NCBI RefSeq assembly: GCF_041521385.1
Contig: NZ_CP168006.1
Span: forward strand, 1,612,978 to 1,676,977
DNA from: Alcaligenes faecalis
Lineage (GTDB): Bacteria > Pseudomonadota > Gammaproteobacteria > Burkholderiales > Burkholderiaceae_B
Direction of reading: 5' to 3'
DNA length: 64,000 nt
The notes beneath the pieces were generated by a model that saw only the letters and a list, made by a program, of their open reading frames with translations, did no database searches and was not told the DNA's origin. The position numbers were made by a program, and so were the translations under genes. Below, piece by piece: positions 26,337-34,628 of the stretch (position 1 is the stretch's first letter; each line of letters begins with the position of its first letter).

Positions 26337-27206
26337 ATGGTCAAGCCCGACCGCCGCCACGCACCCAAAGACTATCTGTGGCTGGCGGTCGCCCTTTCGG
26401 CACTGTTTCACCTGTTGCTGATCTTCTGGCCCAGCCGCCCCCCCTCATCAGCACCGGCCCATAATCTGGATGTGGCACTGGTCAATTTCAGTACCGACTC
26501 GGCGCCCTTAAGTCCCCAACTGCTGGCACAACTGAATCTGGACGGTGGCGGAGAGCATCAGCAAGGACAGGCCAGCAACCCATTGCCGCTGACCGACCCC
26601 AACTTGCCTAACCAATTAGTACTGGAGGCATTGCGTGCCCGCCAACAAAGCCTGGAAGCTGAGCAGCAGCGCCTGCTGGGTGAACTGGACAGTCTAGACA
26701 AAGCGCCTCCCTCCACACCCAACCCTGAATATATTGGTGCCTCCATTGAACCCGGCCCGGATGACCATGATCTGGATCCGCACATTCACAATAGCCAGCT
26801 GGCTATTTTGCGCGAGCAAATCCGTGAGCAACAACGCCAACCGCGCTATCACTATGTCGGCCCTAGCGCCAAAGCCAGCGAGCAGGCCCAGTATCTGGAC
26901 CAATGGCGTCAAAAAATTGAGCAAACTGGCACGCGTCACTATCCGAAGCAGGACGGCAAACAGCTATACGGCCAGTTGCAAATGACGGTTTACATCCGAC
27001 GCGATGGCAGCTTGCTACGCGCCCAGATTACTCAGCCTTCGGATCAGGCCGCCCTGAATCTGGCTGCACGACGGATTGTTGAGTTGGCCGCCCCGTTCGC
27101 CCCCCTACCCGAACACGTGGCCCCTGGCGCCGATGTACTCGTCATTACTCGCAGTTGGAGCTTTACGCATGACACACTCAGCATGCACGGCGGAGATACG
27201 CAGTAA
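26337..27206 (+). CDS. TonB C-terminal-domain protein
   Basis: Protein of 289 residues. A short cytoplasmic N-terminus is followed by one transmembrane helix (about residues 14-33, WLAVALSALFHLLLIFW) containing the SxxxH-type arrangement of TonB. A long periplasmic linker rich in Gln, Glu and Leu with coiled-coil character (about 95-170) leads to a C-terminal TonB domain (about 205-280; GQLQMTVYIRRDGSLLRAQI). The linker is not the Pro-Lys-rich rod of classical TonB, and no exbB or exbD is nearby. In Alcaligenaceae this gene regularly sits between the RNase gene and aroE, so it may have a housekeeping envelope role rather than driving the siderophore receptors at 57-63 kb. It starts 5 bases after the RNase stop. 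Confidence 0.82.
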   Translation: MVKPDRRHAPKDYLWLAVALSALFHLLLIFWPSRPPSSAPAHNLDVALVNFSTDSAPLSPQLLAQLNLDGGGEHQQGQASNPLPLTDPNLPNQLVLEALRARQQSLEAEQQRLLGELDSLDKAPPSTPNPEYIGASIEPGPDDHDLDPHIHNSQLAILREQIREQQRQPRYHYVGPSAKASEQAQYLDQWRQKIEQTGTRHYPKQDGKQLYGQLQMTVYIRRDGSLLRAQITQPSDQAALNLAARRIVELAAPFAPLPEHVAPGADVLVITRSWSFTHDTLSMHGGDTQ

Positions 27207-27312
27207 GCGCATATTGTCCACAGCAAGCCCAAACGAGAGCAGCCCCTAGGGTAAAATACCGGCTTGCGGCCTAAGGGCTGACCACTCACAACAAAACTAG
27301 TATTGCTCAACC

Positions 27313-28164
27313 ATGCCCGACACGACTCCCGCCAAGCGCTACGGCGTTATTGGCCACCCTATCGAGCACAGCCGCTCCCCGCAAATCCATACGCAGTTTG
27401 CCAGTCAATTCAACCTGGCCCTGAGCTACGAGCGTATCTTGGCACCGCTGGATGGCTTTGCCGTCACCGTGGAAGCGTTTTTCAAGAACGGCAGTGGCCT
27501 GAACGTCACCTTGCCCTTCAAAGAGCAAGCTTATGATCTGGTCGGCCCGCGCCTGAGCCGTCGCGCTCGCATGGCCGGGGCCGTCAATACCTTGTGGCTG
27601 GAGGATGGCCAACTGCATGGATGCAATACTGATGGCGTGGGCCTGTGCGCGGATCTGCTACGTGTTGGCCACAAGCCGGAAGGCAAGCGTATCTTGCTGA
27701 TCGGTGCAGGTGGCGCCTCGCGCGGGGTGGTGTTCCCTTTGCTGGAGGCCGGTTGCGAGATGCTGCACATCATCAATCGCACCAGTGCCAAAGCCTACGA
27801 CATTCGTGAGCAGGTCGTTGCGCTGGACCCGGATGCCTCGCGCCGCCTGAGCGCGGGCGGCCTGGACGATCATTGTGGCGACTGGGACATTGTGATCAAT
27901 GCCACCTCGGCCAGCCTGAATCAAAACCTGCCCGAACTGCCCAACGCCCGTTATCGCAGCAACTCCCTGGCTTACGATATGTTCTATGCCAACGAACCCA
28001 CCGCTTTCATGCGCGCCGCCGAACAGGCCGGTGCGACACAGAGCGTCGATGGCCTGGGTATGCTGGTCGGCCAAGCGGCGGCCAGTTTTCAAATCTGGCA
28101 CGGTGTAGCGGCCAATGTCGAACCTGTACTGGCCACGCTACGCCAGGAAATCGGACAAGTCTGA
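27313..28164 (+). CDS. aroE: Shikimate dehydrogenase
   Basis: NADPH-dependent reduction of 3-dehydroshikimate to shikimate in the cytosol. The protein is 283 residues. The substrate-binding N-terminus is YGVIGHPIEHSRSPQIH, and the catalytic Lys and Asp lie in NVTLPFKEQAYDL and GCNTDGVGL. The nucleotide-binding loop GAGGASRGVVFPL and the NRT motif (IINRTSAKA) indicate NADP preference. The C-terminal DGLGMLVGQAAASFQIWHG is the conserved end. It is followed after one base by the mtgA start codon. Confidence 0.96.
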   Translation: MPDTTPAKRYGVIGHPIEHSRSPQIHTQFASQFNLALSYERILAPLDGFAVTVEAFFKNGSGLNVTLPFKEQAYDLVGPRLSRRARMAGAVNTLWLEDGQLHGCNTDGVGLCADLLRVGHKPEGKRILLIGAGGASRGVVFPLLEAGCEMLHIINRTSAKAYDIREQVVALDPDASRRLSAGGLDDHCGDWDIVINATSASLNQNLPELPNARYRSNSLAYDMFYANEPTAFMRAAEQAGATQSVDGLGMLVGQAAASFQIWHGVAANVEPVLATLRQEIGQV

Positions 28165-28165
28165 C

Positions 28166-28885
28166 GTGCGTCGCCTACTGATCCATCCCTGGAAACTGGC
28201 TGGCCTAGCTGCTTTGGCTGTGGCTGCCGGTGTCCTGATCTATCAGATTGCCCTATTTGTCATGGTGCTCTGGTACAGCGTGATGCCGCCACGCATGACA
28301 ACCTTCATGGCGGCAGAACAGGGCCAGTTGCGTAGCGCCGATGCAGACGCCGAACTGCGTTATCAGTGGGTGCCTTACGACAAGATCAGCGTCAACTTGA
28401 AACGTGCGGTGATTGCCTCCGAAGATTCAAACTTCCTGAACCACACTGGTGTCGAATGGGATGCCATTCGTCAAGCCTGGGAATACAACCGCCGCCAGTC
28501 AGAAAAAGGCTCTAGCCGCCGTCGCGGAGGTTCTACCATTTCCCAGCAATTGGCCAAGAATCTGTTTCTGTCAGAGTCCCGCAGCTATTTGCGTAAAGGT
28601 CAGGAACTGATTTTGACCTATATGATTGAAGCCGTCATGAGCAAGGAACGCATTCTGGAGCTGTACCTGAACGTAGCCCAATGGGGGGAAGGCGTTTTTG
28701 GCGCCCAGGCGGCGGCACGCCACTACTTCAAGGTTGATGCAACCAAGCTCAGCGCCATGCAATCCGCCCGTCTGGCAAGCATGCTGCCCAATCCAGCCTA
28801 CTATGACAAAAACCGCAACAGCCCCTACTTGCAATCGCGCACACGCACCATCAGTCAACGTATGCGACAAGTCGCTATTCCCTGA
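28166..28885 (+). CDS. mtgA: Monofunctional peptidoglycan glycosyltransferase
   Basis: Inner-membrane enzyme that polymerises lipid II into glycan strands without a transpeptidase domain. The 239-residue protein has one N-terminal membrane helix (about residues 10-36) and a GT51 domain. The catalytic Glu86 is in EDSNF; the second motif is GGSTISQQLAKNLFL, followed by RILELYLNVAQWGEGVFGAQAAARHYF. The GTG at 28166, one base after the aroE stop, gives the family length. The open frame extends back to 28115 inside aroE, but that start would add an unusual 17 residues. Translation is probably coupled to aroE. Confidence 0.93.
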   Translation: MRRLLIHPWKLAGLAALAVAAGVLIYQIALFVMVLWYSVMPPRMTTFMAAEQGQLRSADADAELRYQWVPYDKISVNLKRAVIASEDSNFLNHTGVEWDAIRQAWEYNRRQSEKGSSRRRGGSTISQQLAKNLFLSESRSYLRKGQELILTYMIEAVMSKERILELYLNVAQWGEGVFGAQAAARHYFKVDATKLSAMQSARLASMLPNPAYYDKNRNSPYLQSRTRTISQRMRQVAIP

Positions 28886-28938
28886 CTGCAATCTGCATTT
28901 TTGTTAAGCTAGCCACGTCTTTCCTGGGCCCTATTTTC

Positions 28939-30099
28939 ATGCGCACCGCTCGCCGCTATCTCGCTTCCGAAATCTATCGCTCCAGCGCCGTGGTGCTGAT
29001 TGCCTTGCTTGGCCTGTTTAGCTTTTTCGCCCTGATCGAAGAGCTGGACAAGGTAGGCTCCAAATTCACCCTGATGAATCTGTTTTACATCCAGGCCCTG
29101 GAGCTACCTACCCGTTTGTACGACCTGCTCCCCATTGGGCTGTTGATTGGCGCCACCTTGGCCCTGGCCAGCTTGGCACAACGCAATGAGCTCGTGATTT
29201 TGCGCGCCTCAGGCGTCAGCGGCCTACATATGATGCTGATGCTCTGGACCATTACCCTGCCCTTGGTGGCCGGTGCTTTTGTGCTCTCCGAATACGTCAC
29301 ACCAATGGCCGAAGTCAAATCCAGTGAGCAAGGTATGGCCTTGCTGGGCCGCTCCGGTGGCGGGCGCTTGGACAGCGGCTACTGGTTCAAAGAAAGCAAT
29401 GACAATGGCGGAGTGCGCATCATCAATATTGCCAACCTGCAAGGCGATGGCAAAGTCAGCGATGTCAGCGTGTTCGACTTCTCGGATGGACAACGCCTAA
29501 GCTCAATGACACAAGCGCCAACCGGTCAATTCCACAAGAATCAACTGGACTTGCAGGACGTGACCGAAACCTATGTCAGTGAACAATCCCACGAGGCCTT
29601 GGCGCAAGATAAGACCCCGGATCAGCCTCTGGTTCGTATCGAAAAACGCCCAGACCTGTCACTGACCACCACACTGACTCCCGATCGTCTGATTGCCCGA
29701 GTCGTCACACCCGAGCGCATGTCCATTCTGGATTTGAAAGACTACATTGGCTATCTGGATGCCAACAAGCTGCAAACCAAACGTCAGGTTGTCGCCTTGT
29801 GGCGCAAAGTTGCCTACCCCTTCACCTTGCTGGTCATGATTACTATTGCGGCACCTATCGGCTTTATGCAGACGCGCCACGGCGGTGTGGGAACCAAGGT
29901 CTTTACCGGCATCTTGCTGGGCGTGGGCTTTTTCATGATCAACCAACTGGCCCTGAATGTAGCCATGCTCAGTAACCTGGCACCATGGGTCACCGCACTG
30001 GTGCCAAACCTGATTGCCATGGCCATGGCCTTGAGTGCCCTTATCATGATGGAAAACCGGCACAACCGGCGCCGTCGCACCTCCAGCACCACTAACTAA
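28939..30099 (+). CDS. lptG: LPS export ABC transporter permease LptG
   Basis: Inner-membrane subunit of the LptBFG complex that extracts lipopolysaccharide for transport to the outer membrane. The 386-residue protein has three N-terminal helices (residues about 15-115), a periplasmic beta-jellyroll domain (about 130-270), and three C-terminal helices (about 290-375). This is the LptF/LptG topology. The N-terminus (RRYLASEIYRSSAVVLIALLGLFSFFALIEELDKVG) and the gene's solitary position fit LptG better than LptF. No lptF is adjacent; in many genomes the two are paired. It lies 53 bases after mtgA and 3 bases before apaH. Confidence 0.85.
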   Translation: MRTARRYLASEIYRSSAVVLIALLGLFSFFALIEELDKVGSKFTLMNLFYIQALELPTRLYDLLPIGLLIGATLALASLAQRNELVILRASGVSGLHMMLMLWTITLPLVAGAFVLSEYVTPMAEVKSSEQGMALLGRSGGGRLDSGYWFKESNDNGGVRIINIANLQGDGKVSDVSVFDFSDGQRLSSMTQAPTGQFHKNQLDLQDVTETYVSEQSHEALAQDKTPDQPLVRIEKRPDLSLTTTLTPDRLIARVVTPERMSILDLKDYIGYLDANKLQTKRQVVALWRKVAYPFTLLVMITIAAPIGFMQTRHGGVGTKVFTGILLGVGFFMINQLALNVAMLSNLAPWVTALVPNLIAMAMALSALIMMENRHNRRRRTSSTTN

Positions 30100-30102
30100 A
30101 CC

Positions 30103-30939
30103 ATGTCCTTAGCTACTTCCCCTGCCATCTGGGCGATTGGTGATATTCAAGGCTGCTGCCGCCCTCTGGACAGCTTGCTCAGCCATCCCGATGTCGCGGC
30201 CGATAACCAGGCCAAATTCTGGTTCGCGGGCGATCTGGTCAACCGTGGCCCGGATTCGCTCGGTGCGCTACGTCTCATTCGCTCCCTGGGGGATCGCGCC
30301 GTCTGCGTGCTGGGCAACCACGACATTCACTGTCTGGCCGTCGCGGCAGGTGTACGCAAATCCAGCAAACAGGACACCTTGCAAGAACTGCTTGCCGCCC
30401 CTGATGCCCAAGAACTGCTGGATTGGTTGCGACACCAGCCACTAGCCCACTACGAGCACGGTCATTTGATGGTGCATGCCGGTGTGCATCCAGACTGGAG
30501 CCCGCAACAAACACTGGAATACGCTCACGAGCTGGAGGCGCTGCTGCGTGCGGATGACTGGCAAGACAAGATTATCGAATTGTTTGGCAACAAGCCGGAT
30601 CGTTGGGATACCGACTTGCAAGGCTATGACCGCCTGCGGGCCATTGTCAGCACCCTGACACGCATGCGTATGTGTGATCTCAATGGCCGCATGGACTTCA
30701 AGCACAAGGGGGCCCCGGATACCGAATCAGGCCTGTTAGCGTGGTATGAACTGCCGAATCGTGCCTGTGCCCAGGTACCTGTTATTTTTGGTCATTGGTC
30801 TACGCTGGGCTTGTTGAATACACCGACGGTAATCAGCCTGGACACCGGCTGCGTCTGGGGTCGTCAGCTTAGTGCTGTTCGTCTGCAAGACCGGCATCTG
30901 GTTCAGATTCATTGCCCGGAAAGCAAAAAACCGGGCTAA
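30103..30939 (+). CDS. apaH: Bis(5'-nucleosyl)-tetraphosphatase, symmetrical
   Basis: Hydrolyses Ap4A and related dinucleotides to two ADP, and removes Np4 caps from RNA in Escherichia coli. The protein is 278 residues. It has the metallophosphoesterase signatures GDIQGCCRPLDSLL, FAGDLVNRGPDSLG and VLGNHDIHCLA. The mid-region has VHAGVHPDWSPQQTLE and the C-terminal part the HWSTLGLL and LDTGCVWG motifs. It starts 3 bases after lptG and converges on plsC with only 5 bases between the stops. Confidence 0.94.
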   Translation: MSLATSPAIWAIGDIQGCCRPLDSLLSHPDVAADNQAKFWFAGDLVNRGPDSLGALRLIRSLGDRAVCVLGNHDIHCLAVAAGVRKSSKQDTLQELLAAPDAQELLDWLRHQPLAHYEHGHLMVHAGVHPDWSPQQTLEYAHELEALLRADDWQDKIIELFGNKPDRWDTDLQGYDRLRAIVSTLTRMRMCDLNGRMDFKHKGAPDTESGLLAWYELPNRACAQVPVIFGHWSTLGLLNTPTVISLDTGCVWGRQLSAVRLQDRHLVQIHCPESKKPG

Positions 30940-30944
30940 GCCTA

Positions 30945-31709
30945 TCAGGCCGCGACAGTCACAGCTTCCGGGCAAACGACTGCGCGAATCTGTTCACGGG
31001 CATTTTGTGCCGTTTGTGCGCGCCCCCATTCCGTACAGAACTGAGCTGGGATCAGATCAAGAAAATGGCAATGCACCGACACCTGACGGGCGCTTAGCAA
31101 GACCCAAATATTAGCTACCAGAGATTGTTCACCCACAAAGGCAAAACGCTCACTGCGTTGCCCTGCTTGCTCAAACAGCAAAGCCATCGGTTGAATATCG
31201 ACATTCAAGGCAATGGCAGCCTCAAATAAACTGGCATGGAAAGGTCGGACATCCATTCCTGTGGAGGTGGTGCCTTCAGGAAACAGCCCGACAGCGTCAC
31301 CGCGCTCAAAGCAGCTTGCCATTTGCTGACTGACAACCTGAATGGCACGACGCTGGCCACGCTCAATAAAGACAGTTCCTGCGCCCGCGACCAACCAACC
31401 AATGACAGGCCAACGTCGAATATCGCTTTTAGCAATGAAAGAAGTGCAGCGCACACTATTGATCACAAAGATATCCAGCCAGGACACGTGGTTGGATACA
31501 TACAGCACAGCGCGATCCTGAACTGCCTGACCGTGTTGAATGACGCGTACGCCACAGATCAGCATCAAAAGGCGTGACATGCGCAGCACCATGACGCGAC
31601 GTCCGCCTGGACGCAATACCGGAAAAAGCAAACCGACGCTGAACAAGCCGATCACGATCCACACAATCAGAACGACAGCGCGCCAACTAAAACGAAATAA
31701 ACTTATCAA
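30945..31709 (-). CDS. plsC: 1-acyl-sn-glycerol-3-phosphate acyltransferase
   Basis: Acyltransferase of phospholipid synthesis, 254 residues. An N-terminal hydrophobic helix (about residues 8-32) anchors it to the inner membrane. The catalytic motif is NHVSWLD (HX4D) and the glycerophosphate-binding motif is FPEGTTS. It converts lysophosphatidic acid to phosphatidic acid; a role in ornithine-lipid acylation is possible for some relatives and cannot be excluded. It starts 23 bases after ruvX in the algH-ruvX-plsC run. Confidence 0.9.
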   Translation of the reverse strand: MISLFRFSWRAVVLIVWIVIGLFSVGLLFPVLRPGGRRVMVLRMSRLLMLICGVRVIQHGQAVQDRAVLYVSNHVSWLDIFVINSVRCTSFIAKSDIRRWPVIGWLVAGAGTVFIERGQRRAIQVVSQQMASCFERGDAVGLFPEGTTSTGMDVRPFHASLFEAAIALNVDIQPMALLFEQAGQRSERFAFVGEQSLVANIWVLLSARQVSVHCHFLDLIPAQFCTEWGRAQTAQNAREQIRAVVCPEAVTVAA

Positions 31710-31732
31710 AAGGCTGCAACCTTATAGAGGGC

Positions 31733-32164
31733 TCAGGCCGGTGGCAGACTGTCCAGATATCGCTGCAGGATCACGCAAGCTGCCATGGCATCATCATCGT
31801 CATTATTGCCCAGCAATTCTTGAGCCTCCATACTGGAGCCCCGCTCATCGACCAGGTCTACTACAACACCGTAGCGACCGTGCAGTTGGTTGGCAAAACG
31901 CCGGCACCGCAGCGAAGCATACTGCTCACCGCCATCCAGAGTCAAAGGCAAACCTACCACGACGCGATCAGGCTGCCATTCCTTGAGCAAAGCCTCGATA
32001 GCCGCAAAACGCTGCTCCCGTGTCACGGGCCGCAAAATCGTATAAGGGCGGGCCTGGCGCGTCAAGGTATTGCCCAGCGCCACGCCAATTTTTTTCAGGC
32101 CGTAGTCAAAAGCCAGCAAGGTTTGTGCCGAGCTAACCGTTGACGGCGTATCGTGTTCAGGCAT
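31733..32164 (-). CDS. ruvX: Holliday junction resolvase-like RuvX/YqgF
   Basis: RNase H-fold nuclease family protein of 143 residues implicated in pre-16S rRNA 5' processing. The N-terminal strand LLAFDYGLKKIGVALGN has the catalytic Asp. The middle motif is VVGLPLTLDGGEQ and the C-terminal DERGSSMEAQELL with the DDDDAMAACVILQRYLD helix holds further acidic residues. The ATG at 32164 overlaps the end of algH by 8 bases. A longer start at 32176 is possible but less likely. AlgH-RuvX adjacency is strongly conserved. Confidence 0.94.
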   Translation of the reverse strand: MPEHDTPSTVSSAQTLLAFDYGLKKIGVALGNTLTRQARPYTILRPVTREQRFAAIEALLKEWQPDRVVVGLPLTLDGGEQYASLRCRRFANQLHGRYGVVVDLVDERGSSMEAQELLGNNDDDDAMAACVILQRYLDSLPPA

Positions 32165-32747
32165 GGCCCGCCGCACCTGTCAGGGTAAAAGGACTGATTC
32201 CCAGCAAAGCCAGGGCGCGATCATAACGCTCCCCAACTGGGGTGGAAAACAAGATTTCATGGGTAGCCTTGATGCTCAGCCAGGCGTTGTCGGCCATCTC
32301 GCTTTCCAGTTGACCGGCACCCCAACCAGCATAGCCCAACGTGACCAGCATATGCACTGGCCCCTGGCCTTGAGCCACGTCCTGCAGCACATCGCGGGAA
32401 GTGGTCAGGGTAAGATCCCCCACCCCCAGACTGGAAGTATAGGTTTTGTCGGAGTCATGAAGGACAAAGCCGCGATCCGTTTGCACGGGCCCACCGAAAT
32501 AAACCGAAGTCCCGGCTAGATCAGCCCGGTTCTCCACCTCCACTTCGATGCGAGACAATAGTTCAACCAGGCTCAGATCCGTTGGTCGATTAATGACCAG
32601 GCCCAAAGCACCTTGTTCATTATGTTCACAGACATAAATCACCGTGTCGGCCAAACTGCCCGACACCACACCGGGCATGGCAAGTAACAGGTGGTGCGTT
32701 AAGTCGGCGCTTTCTTGGATTAGCGGGGACTGGCTAGTGGCACTCAT
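32157..32747 (-). CDS. algH: AlgH/YqgE family protein (UPF0301)
   Basis: Protein of 196 residues. The family signature ADLTHHLLLAMPGVV at the N-terminus is followed by YVCEHNEQGALGLVINRP, VYFGGPVQTDRGFVLH and the C-terminal GYAGWGAGQLESEM. AlgH was named for an effect on alginate transcription in Pseudomonas, but its molecular function is unknown. The ATG at 32747 has a strong GGGAGG 5 bases upstream (32753-32758 on the plus strand as CCTCCC), which decides against the in-frame start two codons earlier. The stop overlaps the ruvX start. Confidence 0.94.
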   Translation of the reverse strand: MSATSQSPLIQESADLTHHLLLAMPGVVSGSLADTVIYVCEHNEQGALGLVINRPTDLSLVELLSRIEVEVENRADLAGTSVYFGGPVQTDRGFVLHDSDKTYTSSLGVGDLTLTTSRDVLQDVAQGQGPVHMLVTLGYAGWGAGQLESEMADNAWLSIKATHEILFSTPVGERYDRALALLGISPFTLTGAAGHA

Positions 32748-32790
32748 ACACACCTCCCGTCAAAACAAACCACCTTGGAACTTGAGATGA

Positions 32791-32955
32791 TCACACTTGG
32801 ATCATTTCGAAGTCTTCCTTACGGGCGCCGCATTCGGGACAGACCCAGTTCGGAGGGACATCTTCCCAACGTGTGCCTGGCGCAATGCCTTCCTCAGGCA
32901 AACCTGCTTCTTCATCATAAATCCAGCCGCAAATCAGGCACATCCACGTACGCAT
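32791..32955 (-). CDS. rubA: Rubredoxin
   Basis: Small iron protein of 54 residues with the four iron ligands Cys6, Cys9, Cys39 and Cys42 in the two CxxCG loops (CLICGWIYDEEAG and WVCPECGARKEDF). It carries single electrons, for example to alkane hydroxylases or in oxidative-stress defence. No reductase or hydroxylase is beside it here. AGGA sits 5 bases before the ATG at 32955, and a good promoter lies just upstream. Confidence 0.95.
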   Translation of the reverse strand: MRTWMCLICGWIYDEEAGLPEEGIAPGTRWEDVPPNWVCPECGARKEDFEMIQV

Positions 32956-32970
32956 AGTATTCCTACTGTA

Positions 32971-32999
32971 TTTGTAAACATAGTCCGATCCGCGTGCAA
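32971..32999 (-). promoter_or_regulatory. Promoter of the rubredoxin gene
   Basis: On the minus strand TTGCAC (32999-32994) and TACAAA (32976-32971) are spaced by 17 bases, ending 15 bases before the start codon. The short distance implies a very brief leader. Confidence 0.55.
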
Positions 33000-33095
33000 A
33001 TCGGGGCAATCCATTAAAATGGGGTTCATATTACTAAATTACTCAACCTGTGACATCCAGAGCCTTACTGGCCCTGCATGTGCATCCAAGACAAG

Positions 33096-33905
33096 ATGGC
33101 TGCTGAAATCAAAAATTCAAGTCCTGCCCTGGCGCTCGTGCTGGCTCCTTATGATCCCAGCGGTGGCGCCCACCTGCCTGCAGATGGCATTACTGGCGCT
33201 CAACTGGGCTGCCATGTCGTCAGTGTGCCCACTGCCTTGCTGGTACGCGACAGTGCCCAGCAAGAAAACATCCAGACCCTGGCAGAAGACATTGCCGACG
33301 ACCAGGCGCGCTGCTTGCTGGAAGACATGAACATTCAAGCCATCAAGTGTGGCCCCGTCTACAGCCCGGAAATCGCCAGCATGGTGGCCGAGCTATGCTC
33401 CGACTACCCTGAACTACCTTTAGTGCTGCACCTGAGCACCATGCCCACCGGACTGGACGAACTGGATGCTGACGATGCGCTTGATGCCAGTTTACGCCTG
33501 CTCCTGCCGCTCAGCTCTTTATTATTGATCGACCATCCAAGCCTGGAACGCTGGCAAGCCGACGAGTTGCTGGGCGATACCCCGGATGCCGTAGAAACCC
33601 TGCTGAACAACGGCGCCAATGCCGTACTGGTGACAGGCGTGCCAGGGGCTGCCGGGCAATGGCACACACGCTTCCAGGGGCATCATGGCCGTCTGGACTA
33701 CAGCATGCCGCTGGATGGCGGCCTGCGCCAGCAGGACATAGACAGTTTGCTGGCTACCGCCTGCCTGAGCTTTCTGGCTCGAGGTCACGAACTGGATAAC
33801 GCGGTAGAATCAGCCTTGTTGCACCTGCAGGCACGTGCCAGCAACACCTTCCAGCCCGGTATGGGCCACCGCCTGTTCAACCCTGTTGCCCCCCAAGATG
33901 ACTGA
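33096..33905 (+). CDS. thiD: Divergent hydroxymethylpyrimidine(-phosphate) kinase ThiD homologue
   Basis: Ribokinase-fold protein of 269 residues in the position of thiD, overlapping thiE by 8 bases. The overall layout follows ThiD: an N-terminal strand ending in APYDPSGGAHLPADG, a central KCGPVYSPEIASMVAEL helix and a GANAVLVTGVPG strand. Key motifs differ from canonical ThiD. AGSDSSGGAGIQAD is reduced to YDPSGGAHLPAD, and the C-terminal GTGC anion-hole/catalytic motif is replaced by GGLRQQDID. It may be a low-activity kinase, a ThiD with altered chemistry, or a regulatory paralogue. The start at 33096 is chosen over 33078; neither has a strong ribosome-binding site. Confidence 0.75.
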   Translation: MAAEIKNSSPALALVLAPYDPSGGAHLPADGITGAQLGCHVVSVPTALLVRDSAQQENIQTLAEDIADDQARCLLEDMNIQAIKCGPVYSPEIASMVAELCSDYPELPLVLHLSTMPTGLDELDADDALDASLRLLLPLSSLLLIDHPSLERWQADELLGDTPDAVETLLNNGANAVLVTGVPGAAGQWHTRFQGHHGRLDYSMPLDGGLRQQDIDSLLATACLSFLARGHELDNAVESALLHLQARASNTFQPGMGHRLFNPVAPQDD

Positions 33906-34584
33906 CGCCACCACCCTGCGCTTTCCTGCCGGTCTATACGGCATTACTCCCGAATGGGACGACACCACCCGCTTATTGAACGCAGTGCGTGCCGCTCACG
34001 ACGGTGGTTTGCAGGTTTTGCAGTTTCGTCGCAAGAACGGCCCGGAACCCATCCGCCAGCAACAACTCAAAGAGCTGATCAAGCTGTGCCTGTCTTTGGA
34101 TCTACCGCTATTGGTGAACGATCACTGGAACTGGGCGCAAGAGCTTGACGTGCAGGGCGCACACCTGGGCAAAAGCGATGGCGCACTGAGCCAGGCCCGT
34201 CAGGCACTGGGACCGCACGCCCTGCTGGGACGCTCCTGCTACAACAGTCTGGATCTGGCTCGCCAGGCCCTGGCGGACGATGCAGACTACATTGCCTTCG
34301 GGGCCATGTACCCCTCCAGCGTCAAACCCGAAGCACCACCGGCTGAACTGAACACCGTGCGACAAGCCCGATTGCTTTGCCAAGAACAAGAACACGAGGG
34401 ACGGCGTGCTGCCATTGTTGCCATTGGCGGCATCACACCCGAGAAAATGCCCGAACTGCTGGAGGCGGGGGTTGATAGCGTTGCCGTTATCAGCAGCCTG
34501 TTTGAAACCAGCGACATACGCGCCACGGCGCAACGCTTTACCGACTATTTTCACGCTCAGGACGCATCGCGCTTTGTGCGCTGA
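33898..34584 (+). CDS. thiE: Thiamine-phosphate synthase
   Basis: Joins hydroxymethylpyrimidine diphosphate and thiazole phosphate to give thiamine phosphate. The protein is 229 residues with a TIM-barrel layout. Visible motifs are [67 protein letters not shown] and the phosphate-binding [27 protein letters not shown]. The ATG at 33898 overlaps the thiD stop (ATGACTGA), so the pair is coupled. No thiamine riboswitch was seen in front of this pair, unlike thiC. Confidence 0.93.
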   Translation: MTDATTLRFPAGLYGITPEWDDTTRLLNAVRAAHDGGLQVLQFRRKNGPEPIRQQQLKELIKLCLSLDLPLLVNDHWNWAQELDVQGAHLGKSDGALSQARQALGPHALLGRSCYNSLDLARQALADDADYIAFGAMYPSSVKPEAPPAELNTVRQARLLCQEQEHEGRRAAIVAIGGITPEKMPELLEAGVDSVAVISSLFETSDIRATAQRFTDYFHAQDASRFVR

Positions 34585-34628
34585 GTCCTTGCCTGGCCTT
34601 GACCTTTTCACCTCTGGATTCTTGCCTC

